A stretch of DNA of 35,609 nt from a virus, in the IMG/VR virus record IMGVR_UViG_3300030060_005860, positions 1 to 35,609 of that record; one strand, given 5' to 3'. The position numbers and the translations under genes were made by a program. Each line of letters starts with the position of its first letter. The first letter of the stretch is position 1. Shown here piece by piece: positions 15,101-22,086 of the stretch. Below the pieces are notes generated by a model that worked only from the letters and a program-made list of their open reading frames with translations, ran no database searches and was not told the DNA's origin.

Positions 15101-17583
15101 ATACTTCATCATATAATGACCTAATTGTAAGATATTCATTAGGAGCCGACCTTAAAACTTATGCATTATCAAATGGAACTGAGATTATATCTTCTCATCC
15201 AAACCAAGATATTCTTACACCATTTACAGACAATAGATCTACTTTTGCAACTGCAAGTGGATTTAATGGTGTAGTTGATTTTGAAGATGACCAAGAAAAA
15301 GTTGCAACAATCGTTCCTAATTATGTTGGATTATGTGTTGACCCTGACAAGGTTAGAGTACAAGAAAATTATTTAGATGGAAATCTTAGTGTAAACAAAA
15401 CAGCAGAAGCGTCTTTACCACAAGATAATGACCAAAACAGAGTCTCAATACAGATGACTCCAGTTGACCAAATAAATATTGATATTGAGCACCAACTAGG
15501 AGGAATTGAATTTAATGACCTTGTTGGAGATCCTAGAGCAAAATATAATGAATTTTATGCTGATGTTATATTTTATGACGAGCATTATTGGAAAAAACAT
15601 TTTGGTTCATTTAAGTACAATGAGTTTTTCAAGCTAATAAGATATTATGACGATACTGTTCTTTGCCAAATGAAAAAGAACGTTCCTGGTAGAAATAAGC
15701 CCGACTTTAATATTGCAGTAGAACCACATATATTAGAAAGACCTAGAATTCCTGTACATAGACCTACCCGTGTACCTCTTCATTTTGAAGGTTCTGCATC
15801 TGCAAGAGTTTTTGCACATGGTAATACTACCGAGTTAGGAAGATTCAAACATAATGGACCTGGAGATCCTTACTATAATAGTTGGGATGGAAACGGACCA
15901 GAAGAATCTAGATATGGTGACTTAGTTGCACCTAACCATAGGTTTGGTAATAGAGATGGTGCACATCAATTGCCTCAGCTACATCCTTCTTATGGAACAG
16001 GAGGTCAGAGAGAAAGAGAAAGAAATCCTGCAGGATTATTTAGAACAACTGTTGGAGAACTAGAAGCAACTATAAAACCTGCTTTTGAGCCTATAATTAA
16101 AGATGATATATTTATGTGTTGGGAAAGAGACCAACATGAAGGAGCTGCAAGATACGAATGGCATTTACCAGTAAATTGGGGAGATTCAAAAGGTGATTAT
16201 GTAGACTATTCTGTAACAGGAACAAATTCAAATTCAGCAACAAAGGCTAGATCTAAAATAAAATTAGCTGGAACTTTTCCTAATGCAGGTGTATCAGCTG
16301 TAGCCTATGATAATACGACTATAATACTAACTGCAACAGATGGAACCGTAGTAACGTTTACTTGTGATGACCCTCTAGGAGGTACAGGTTCAACAATCGC
16401 CGGATCTCAATTTGCATATAGTAATAATCCACTAACGCTTGCAACAAATATTAGAACTGCAATCAATGGACATTCTAAGTTTACTTGCGGAACTGTTCAT
16501 CAAGATGGTACAGTTGCACATTCATCTGGAGACCAAACTGCATTATATGTTGTACCTGTAACACAATCAACAGCAGGAGCAAATGGTAATACTACTATGT
16601 TTGGTACTTTCTTCCCACCTTATGGATATAATCCAAATGGTACTGGTGGAACAATTGCTTTATTCCAAGCTCATACTGCTAGTAGGTTCCATGTTATACC
16701 TGAAGAAACAGGTTTTTCTGGAGGTAGTGATGCAACAACAGATCCAAAAATAACTATAGTAACAGATAGTGTACGAACTTCAATAACTCAGTCTAACCCT
16801 TATTGGGAAAGAGATGTTTTAATGAATGTAAGTCACCCTATGGATCCTAGAGAACAGGAAAGATGGTATGATTTTAATAAACAAGAATATGTTTCAAGTA
16901 ATTTACTTCCTAATAAGCCAATGTTCGATAGGGCTGGAAACTATCCAGTAATAAATAATGGTTTAACTTCATACGCAGATAATAAAAGCTGTAGAGATAG
17001 AGGTAAAGAATGGTTCTTCCCTTTTATTAGTGACCAAAGAATTTCATTCTACAAACATACAGAACTACATAGATTTGCAACAGAACTTAGCCAATCTTTA
17101 GGAATAAAAGTACCTAGAATAGATTTTGGACAAGCAGATATTGGATATGGTAATTTAGATGGTCAAGCTATAGTTTCACATAGTGGTGCACCGATACGAA
17201 ACCTAAATGGAATATCTGTTTTAAGTAGATCTGCACAATATCAAGACTATAGAGCAAAAGGAATTCAAAATTTAATATATGACGGATGTATGATGTCAGC
17301 CTCAGATTTTAACGTAGATTCATCACAAACAATTGATGGTGGACCTGTTGTTGAAATAATAGACACTACACCGTTCACATTAACAGCTGCAGAGCCAACA
17401 TTAGGCGAAGGACCAGGTAGAGTATCTGGTGAAGGAATCGGTAAAGGTTTAGGAAGTTATAGTGGTAGACCAATAAACAGAGGTCCTGCGGCAGGTAGAG
17501 GACAAGCAATAACGGGTGGCAGATTTAATATTCAGCGATCACCGGCTGGAAGACCACAACCAAATGGAAATCAAATGTCGTGA
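12196..17583 (+). CDS. Very large baseplate/tail protein with tail-protein-I-like segment and LamG-like domain
   Basis: The product has 1795 residues. Residues about 600-636 (FGKRLLNNLPHLLRTKGTKE...YGIP) match the LLP.L...KGT...L...YGIP pattern of P2 tail protein I / T4 gp7-type wedge proteins. Residues about 660-945 look like a LamG/ConA-like sandwich: FNYRLNFNGTSCITASWD opens it, and YSGSLQEFRFWMKPLTESAF closes it. Residues about 1020-1190 include a phage-typical block (ADVIFYDEHYWKKHF...MKKNVPGRNKPDFNIAVEPH). Residues about 1350-1470 form a further beta-rich module (TTIILTATDGTVVTFTCDD, LATNIRTAINGHS, VTQSTAGANGNTT). The last 65 residues are Gly/Arg/Pro-rich and likely disordered. I infer the gp7/gpI partner of gp6 with grafted carbohydrate-binding domains. 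The ribosome site is GGGAAG. Confidence 0.8.
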   Translation: MAWNTKYKDEDLRLIPSKPILSDFGKALDAEDRVELHIYSRDNDTLLFSDADITSYKVAEGGILDNGTVNQDPVVFLDLHNDIRQFVNSGTFNVKYCFYRTVVGSPDLSVNDLFLDEISTSRKEIRLKISDDASQEEKEIFEDFADKLSIKGDVDHWVDIHVNFGDNIVPLAVNWSIDKITTPEFPYSIVLKLYEPLPDNIDVKAPCWIVQEMITPVRETVFVESPEVEKEVNFLAPPNFGAGSEDNLGGGTTGYETWTTLTNAKEEVVNKVLNRYFSSSLADVRLSIDYRRFSHFIRFGSAKSRLDNFKYKLSQVEFFQEKIENLTTNSPATASNASITGSTYHQKNVQNFKDKQNEIIAGFDGYERFLYEESASYTTSSLGEFVPATWPKVSPKPLPKTPYELRSVTSSEAIDWFTGMYATASIYDRENIHSLENTAIPLHIHEDPTLGKDENINSEYVKFVNMVGQFFDNIYLYVTAIPETWDRHNALDAKLIEGHFSGSDMLSKDLIYMGLKSLGYSQCLKTDEQDLWSYVIGTDSDGNFGDKHNYFATSDWSYWNQPDDQFASASYIAGTSVFSQSVIHASDFYQTSQSVPRENVRLEFGKRLLNNLPHLLRTKGTKENLKAYMNIYGIPQSLFRIKEWGSPKAPNYFDNSYYEYETFNYRLNFNGTSCITASWDAVTDPRIIADNGGRTQYPDTIEFRFKLPDMLEYNLKCGKRQFNEIANNANKKDMVVVQINSSSFIAVEHVSEHIPSADQSKYDFPIGEDSKYGRVKFGLGVNDGTYKYPSYFVSCSTDWAPIYDGDFWNVMVRRNSPSATAVSSQITENFTYELFCKKSTDWSRATITHEFSSSLSTNGSTTAGRLANSSWNSDGFHDDTYVTGSYFTPENSSSNFNGYADGLFGYNFDSFFIGGAVDSVDWGINRTPGIDYENYSGSLQEFRFWMKPLTESAFNHHVLNPMAIDGNTYTSSYNDLIVRYSLGADLKTYALSNGTEIISSHPNQDILTPFTDNRSTFATASGFNGVVDFEDDQEKVATIVPNYVGLCVDPDKVRVQENYLDGNLSVNKTAEASLPQDNDQNRVSIQMTPVDQINIDIEHQLGGIEFNDLVGDPRAKYNEFYADVIFYDEHYWKKHFGSFKYNEFFKLIRYYDDTVLCQMKKNVPGRNKPDFNIAVEPHILERPRIPVHRPTRVPLHFEGSASARVFAHGNTTELGRFKHNGPGDPYYNSWDGNGPEESRYGDLVAPNHRFGNRDGAHQLPQLHPSYGTGGQRERERNPAGLFRTTVGELEATIKPAFEPIIKDDIFMCWERDQHEGAARYEWHLPVNWGDSKGDYVDYSVTGTNSNSATKARSKIKLAGTFPNAGVSAVAYDNTTIILTATDGTVVTFTCDDPLGGTGSTIAGSQFAYSNNPLTLATNIRTAINGHSKFTCGTVHQDGTVAHSSGDQTALYVVPVTQSTAGANGNTTMFGTFFPPYGYNPNGTGGTIALFQAHTASRFHVIPEETGFSGGSDATTDPKITIVTDSVRTSITQSNPYWERDVLMNVSHPMDPREQERWYDFNKQEYVSSNLLPNKPMFDRAGNYPVINNGLTSYADNKSCRDRGKEWFFPFISDQRISFYKHTELHRFATELSQSLGIKVPRIDFGQADIGYGNLDGQAIVSHSGAPIRNLNGISVLSRSAQYQDYRAKGIQNLIYDGCMMSASDFNVDSSQTIDGGPVVEIIDTTPFTLTAAEPTLGEGPGRVSGEGIGKGLGSYSGRPINRGPAAGRGQAITGGRFNIQRSPAGRPQPNGNQMS

Positions 17584-17606
17584 TATATATAAAATTAAAA
17601 GACTTT

Positions 17607-17621
17607 GATATTTATTTATGA
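17607..17621 (+). promoter_or_regulatory. Candidate late promoter box
   Basis: GATATTTATTTATGA lies in the 68-base gap before the first fibre-region gene, about 30 bases upstream of its ATG. It matches the other candidate late boxes except for TTT in place of TAT. A second AT-rich stretch, ATATAATC, follows at 17621-17628. Confidence 0.45.
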
Positions 17622-17651
17622 TATAATCTGTAATAAGACGGAGAAACTCAA

Positions 17652-18326
17652 ATGGGATATTTAGACAAAACAACTATTACTGTTGACGCAATCTTAACAA
17701 AGAAGGGACGAGAGCTTTTAGCTAAGAATAGATCTGCGTTTAACATAACAAAATTTGCACTAGCAGATGATGAGATTGATTATACATTATGGGATGTTAA
17801 TCATGCATTAGGAACAAATTACTACGGACAGGCTATTGAGTCTATGCCAATTATTGAAGCTACACCTGATGAGTCTCAAATGATGAAATATAAATTAGTA
17901 ACATTACCTAAAAATATTTCTAAGATGCCAGTAGTAACGGCACTACCAGGAGCGGTAACTCTTACTTCTGCAGGTCAACAAGCAACAATCGTTCCTTCAA
18001 CTACGAACTTTCAAAATGGAAATAATACTTTTGGATATACAGCAATATTAGCAGATTCAGATGTTTGTTATCTTAATGTTGCACCAGGAGGAGCTGTTGA
18101 TTCAAGATTCAACCCTTCAGTACCTTCTCCAATGGAGACTAATGTTAAGTCAATAAGCTTAGTTGGTAAGTCATTCCAAATAGTAGCAAAAGCTCAACCA
18201 TTACAGTCAGTTTCTACAACTTTAACAATTATAGGAAATGAAACAGGTGGATCGGCAACTGTAACTATTACAGTTAATAAAGAAGAGGTAAGTACAAACG
18301 TACTAGAATCACCAGCATATAGATAA
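17652..18326 (+). CDS. Virion structural protein (fibre-region), N-terminal DAILTKKGRELLA domain
   Basis: The product has 224 residues. The N-terminus (TITVDAILTKKGRELLAKNR, then FNITKFALADDEIDYTLWDV) is a conserved module I recall from many marine phage tail proteins, often the first gene of the fibre block. The C-terminal 60 residues form Ig-like strands (SISLVGKSFQIVAKAQPL, TTLTIIGNETGGSATVTITV). There is no catalytic motif. CGGAG lies nine bases before the ATG, and a candidate late promoter box lies upstream. Its role as a fibre or baseplate-peripheral protein is inferred from position and composition. Confidence 0.75.
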   Translation: MGYLDKTTITVDAILTKKGRELLAKNRSAFNITKFALADDEIDYTLWDVNHALGTNYYGQAIESMPIIEATPDESQMMKYKLVTLPKNISKMPVVTALPGAVTLTSAGQQATIVPSTTNFQNGNNTFGYTAILADSDVCYLNVAPGGAVDSRFNPSVPSPMETNVKSISLVGKSFQIVAKAQPLQSVSTTLTIIGNETGGSATVTITVNKEEVSTNVLESPAYR

Positions 18327-18341
18327 TAGAGGAAGATAAAC

Positions 18342-19562
18342 ATGGCATCATATAAAGACTCAAGAGGAAATCCAGTATCACCAGCAAGGTTAACTCCTAC
18401 TAGAGCTTCTAATCAAAGCGATAGAGTAACTAGAGATAGAGAAAGACCACAACAAGAGCCAAGCAGAAGACCTTTTGTTAGGCCTAGGCCAAATCCAATA
18501 ACACCAAGAGCAATAACAAGCGTATTCTCTGAGTTTGGTGTTGATGATATAGTAGAAAACCTAGATTCAGATGTAGTAACGGCTGCATTATTTTCAGAAA
18601 ACACTGGTGAAATTTCTGGAATGTTTACTTCATCTGCACAAAGCCAAAGTGCAGGAGAATATTATTTAGATGTATATCAAAAAGATCCATCTACTAATAA
18701 TAACCAAGAAATACAGTTTGCAATTGCATTTGGACACTATGCAGGATCAGGATCTAATCCACCTCAGTATGCTTCAGTTGGTTTCACACCATCAAAAGCA
18801 GTATATACACAATATGCAAACACATTATTAAATGCAGGAGATACAAGATTTTCAGTAACTTCTCCACATGCAAATTCTAGTGAAAACTTAGAAATGATTT
18901 ATGCAATAAACTTTCAAAGAACTAGAATGAAAGAAAAAATAGATCCAGGTAATTGGGAACTACATGTATCTGGTAATGTTAATCCAATAAAACTTATAGA
19001 CGATTCTACTGTATCAGATGGTACAGTAACAGAAGCAGGTAGACAATACTTTATTAGAAGTGGTACTATAGATGCAGGCGTATTCTCAGGTGACACACAA
19101 CATTATGGTATAGTTTATCCTGATATGGGAACTATTATTTTAGATCCTAAAGCTATTAGTGGTTCTGTAGGTCTTAATATAAATTCAGCGTCATTTGCAT
19201 ATTCATCAACTCCTGTTACAGTTTCAAATGCAAATACTACTGACTTCTTTAAGCATTTAAGTGGATCTTCAACTGCACAAGTAGGATACTTAGCTGCAAG
19301 AAATAAAGAAACAATACATTCAACACATTATTTTGTTAGAGTTAAAAATAGTGAATTTAACTTTTCAAATAATCCAACATTTACTTCTGGTTCTACAGGA
19401 ACATTTGCAAATGCATCTTTCTTTAGAGACCCTAAGTCTTATGTAACTACAATTGGATTATATAATGATAACAATGAATTATTGGCTGTTGCAAAATTAA
19501 GTAAACCATTATTAAAAACTTTTTCAAGAGAGGCTTTAGTAAGAGTAAAATTAGAATTCTAA
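18342..19562 (+). CDS. Tail/fibre structural protein, C-terminus paralogous to the next gene
   Basis: The product has 406 residues. The first 60 are Arg/Pro-rich and probably disordered (RDRERPQQEPSRRPFVRPRP). A beta-rich body follows, with strands such as GEYYLDVYQKDP and IQFAIAFGHYAGSG. The last 80 residues (about 325-406) contain HYFVRVKNSEFNFSNNP and TTIGLYNDNNELLAVAKLSKP, which closely parallel the end of the neighbouring 605-residue protein. This suggests an ancient duplication and a shared attachment or assembly function for the C-terminal domain. AGAGGAAG precedes the ATG. No enzyme motif was seen. Confidence 0.78.
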   Translation: MASYKDSRGNPVSPARLTPTRASNQSDRVTRDRERPQQEPSRRPFVRPRPNPITPRAITSVFSEFGVDDIVENLDSDVVTAALFSENTGEISGMFTSSAQSQSAGEYYLDVYQKDPSTNNNQEIQFAIAFGHYAGSGSNPPQYASVGFTPSKAVYTQYANTLLNAGDTRFSVTSPHANSSENLEMIYAINFQRTRMKEKIDPGNWELHVSGNVNPIKLIDDSTVSDGTVTEAGRQYFIRSGTIDAGVFSGDTQHYGIVYPDMGTIILDPKAISGSVGLNINSASFAYSSTPVTVSNANTTDFFKHLSGSSTAQVGYLAARNKETIHSTHYFVRVKNSEFNFSNNPTFTSGSTGTFANASFFRDPKSYVTTIGLYNDNNELLAVAKLSKPLLKTFSREALVRVKLEF

Positions 19563-19576
19563 AATAGGGAAGAGGT

Positions 19577-21394
19577 ATGTCGGAAGTCTTCAAAACATTT
19601 AATCAGGATGACATACAGATCCGAGATTTTACTGCACGCAAATCTTATACTCTGACCTTGTCAAACTATTCTGCATCTTATGAGCCGGACAATCCGTTAA
19701 TGGTAGATGGTGATTCAATTGTACCTCAAGTTAAAGGGTATGTTGGTAAGTGCGATAGATTTACTGAATTTAATAGTGGTAGTGAAGACCTAAATACTGC
19801 TAATTTAATACCTTCTAGATCTGTATGGGATAATCTTTGGCAAATGTATTACAGAGACTGGCCAAATCATGGTAGTGTGTTTTGTACTAGAGGTGATAAA
19901 AGAGAACATAGAGAGTTATATGATACTGCTTATGTAATTTCTGTACCTCATTACATTTATGGTCAAGGAATTACAAGAGACTCTTTAACTGTTTCTTTTC
20001 CATCGGTTCAACCAGGTTCAGGTTCAAGTGAAACAATAACACTTAAAGATGATGGCTTTGGAAACTTATATAATACTTCTTTTGCAACTTCAAGTGGTTT
20101 AACCATAACCTCTTCTGTACCTCCAACAAGTAGAACAACTTTATATCTTCCTTTTAAGGATTTAACACAATATCAATATATGCCTGCTTTTGGTAAAGGA
20201 TTTTTACATGAGCAAATTGCGTCTGGAAGTATACGCGATTATAGTATGTATCAAAATAATATCTCATCAAATAGAATAAAGGTAGTAACAGGAAGCAAAT
20301 ACGGAACAGGTATAGAGTTTACAGGAATGTATGGAGACTCACATACTATAGGTATAACACCTGATGAAATGAAAGCACAAGATAGTTGGAGTTTTGTAAA
20401 GATAGATCCTGACTATAAGGTACCACAATTAGATTTTATAGAAGATGAAGATTTTGCAATATCATTCTACTTAAACATAAGCGCAAGTCAAAATTCAGAA
20501 GGTTCATTTACAAATCAAGTAATACTTTCACATGAAATACCTTCACCTGCAACAGAGTCTATGCTTATTGGTGCAAACGAAAACATTACAAACGGAGATG
20601 GAAACTTTTCATATCCATTTAGAATAGAACTAACTGCTGAGGGTTATATAAATGCAAGTAGAAAGGATGGTACTGGTCAAGTTAAAAGCTGCCAAGTAGA
20701 AGACGATTTTAGAGATGGTAATTGGAGACACATTGTATTTCAAAAAACAGGCTCTACACTTGATTTATATGTTAATCATTCAAAGGACAATGGCGATACA
20801 AACACAATGGTAGATGCTGGTCCTATAAAAAATAGAGGTTCAATAATATTGGGATGTCAAAGAAACTTAATAGAAGGAGTTGTTGACCCTAGAACAAATC
20901 AAAGGCAATTTATACCACACCACAATAGACCATTCGCAGGACAAATAGATGAATTCAGAATATTTGACAAAGCACTCACAACAGAGCAAGTAAACTATAT
21001 GAGCTCTTCATTAGGAACCGGTCTAAACCATTGGGGTAATGTATTTTATGAACATGGACAAATAGTAATTACACATCCATCATCGTCATATCTTTCAGCA
21101 GCTCCAAGAGAAGCTTCACTTCAATTTAGAAACAAAACAACAGTAACTGAAAACCTATTTAGTTGTGAGGTAAAGTCTAGTGAACTTAATTTCTCAACTA
21201 ATCCTTCACTAGTACAAAACCATAAAACAAAAGATGTAAAAGAATTTGCACTTTCAAATGATTTTAATCCATATATAACAAAAATAGGATTATATAATGA
21301 TGCTGGAGAACTTTTAGTTATAGGTTCACTAGCACAGCCAATATTTAAGATGGTTGATTACGATATGACTTTTGTTGTTCGGTATGATACTTAA
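19577..21394 (+). CDS. Fibre/adhesin protein with LamG-like (concanavalin-like) domain
   Basis: The product has 605 residues. Residues about 187-475 form a LamG_3-type sandwich: TLYLPFKDLTQYQYMPAFG, ISFYLNISASQ, FRIELTAEGYINASRKDG, then the hallmark GNWRHIVFQKTGSTLDLYVN and FAGQIDEFRIFDKALTTEQV. Such domains usually bind glycans, fitting a receptor-binding or cell-surface role. The C-terminal 80 residues (FSCEVKSSELNFSTNP ... ITKIGLYNDAGELLVIGSLA) are paralogous to the end of the preceding protein. The start at ATG 19577 follows GGGAAGAGG. The 59-base gap downstream holds a candidate late promoter box. Confidence 0.85.
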   Translation: MSEVFKTFNQDDIQIRDFTARKSYTLTLSNYSASYEPDNPLMVDGDSIVPQVKGYVGKCDRFTEFNSGSEDLNTANLIPSRSVWDNLWQMYYRDWPNHGSVFCTRGDKREHRELYDTAYVISVPHYIYGQGITRDSLTVSFPSVQPGSGSSETITLKDDGFGNLYNTSFATSSGLTITSSVPPTSRTTLYLPFKDLTQYQYMPAFGKGFLHEQIASGSIRDYSMYQNNISSNRIKVVTGSKYGTGIEFTGMYGDSHTIGITPDEMKAQDSWSFVKIDPDYKVPQLDFIEDEDFAISFYLNISASQNSEGSFTNQVILSHEIPSPATESMLIGANENITNGDGNFSYPFRIELTAEGYINASRKDGTGQVKSCQVEDDFRDGNWRHIVFQKTGSTLDLYVNHSKDNGDTNTMVDAGPIKNRGSIILGCQRNLIEGVVDPRTNQRQFIPHHNRPFAGQIDEFRIFDKALTTEQVNYMSSSLGTGLNHWGNVFYEHGQIVITHPSSSYLSAAPREASLQFRNKTTVTENLFSCEVKSSELNFSTNPSLVQNHKTKDVKEFALSNDFNPYITKIGLYNDAGELLVIGSLAQPIFKMVDYDMTFVVRYDT

Positions 21395-21403
21395 TGAAAT
21401 ACA

Positions 21404-21420
21404 GCTATATTTATATATAG
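21404..21420 (+). promoter_or_regulatory. Candidate late promoter box before fibre shaft genes
   Basis: GCTATATTTATATATAG follows the LamG protein gene by ten bases and stands about 33 bases before the TTG start of the next gene. It is nearly identical to the boxes at 4840 and 28531. A small hairpin, GGTG-TGTAC-CACC, at 21425-21437 lies between the box and the ribosome site. Confidence 0.6.
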
Positions 21421-21453
21421 TTAAGGTGTGTACCACCATATAGGAGAATTATT

Positions 21454-22065
21454 TTGGCATTAGTATTTAGAGACGTAAAAGGAGCACCATTAACTCATGC
21501 TGAGGTTGATGGAAATTTTAGGCATCTAACAGGATCGCATGAGATATCTGGTAGTATAAAAGTACAAGGTAATATATCTGCAAGTGGAAATATAACTGGA
21601 AGTAATATATTACTTACGGGTACAGATTCTGTTTTAGCAGTTAATAGTATTAGTGCTTCTGGCGGATTGACTGGTTCTCATTTATACATATCAGGTAATT
21701 CAGTTATTGATGGTAATCTTACACTAGGTGGAAGTATGACTGGTGGAGATGCAAATACAGACTCGGTAACATTTAATGCAGATATTACGTCTAATCTTAG
21801 ACCAGATGCAGATGATACCTATGATATTGGTACAACAGCTAATAGATGGAAAGACATACATGCGGTAACGGCCCAAGGAGAAGTTAGTGTACAAAACCAC
21901 ATAACTGCATCTGGTACGGCCACTTTAGCCGATCAACAATATGGAATTTGGATAGGACCATTTTCAATAAGTGGTACGGTTGATATAGGAGCAGGTAGCA
22001 ATTTTGTAGTTACCAGTTTCAATCGAATGAACGAGATAGATTTATTAAACTATAGTGACTACTAA
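21454..22065 (+). CDS. Tail-fibre shaft protein with ITASG/ISASG repeats (TTG start)
   Basis: The product has 203 residues. It begins at TTG 21454, supported by AGGAG at 21442-21446 with seven-base spacing and by the N-terminal pattern VFRDVKGAPLTHAEVDGNF, a common opening of phage fibres that attach to the tail. The body has short repeats of the kind GNISASGNITGS and SISASGGLTGSHLYIS, which build trimeric beta-helical shafts. Residues about 101-137 carry a module NTDSVTFNADITSNL..DADDTYDIG, which recurs in the next protein. The C-terminal 40 residues differ in composition and may cap the trimer. A fibre role is well supported by composition; receptor specificity cannot be read. Confidence 0.85.
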   Translation: MALVFRDVKGAPLTHAEVDGNFRHLTGSHEISGSIKVQGNISASGNITGSNILLTGTDSVLAVNSISASGGLTGSHLYISGNSVIDGNLTLGGSMTGGDANTDSVTFNADITSNLRPDADDTYDIGTTANRWKDIHAVTAQGEVSVQNHITASGTATLADQQYGIWIGPFSISGTVDIGAGSNFVVTSFNRMNEIDLLNYSDY

Positions 22066-22086
22066 GATAATTAGAGGGAAAGTAAA

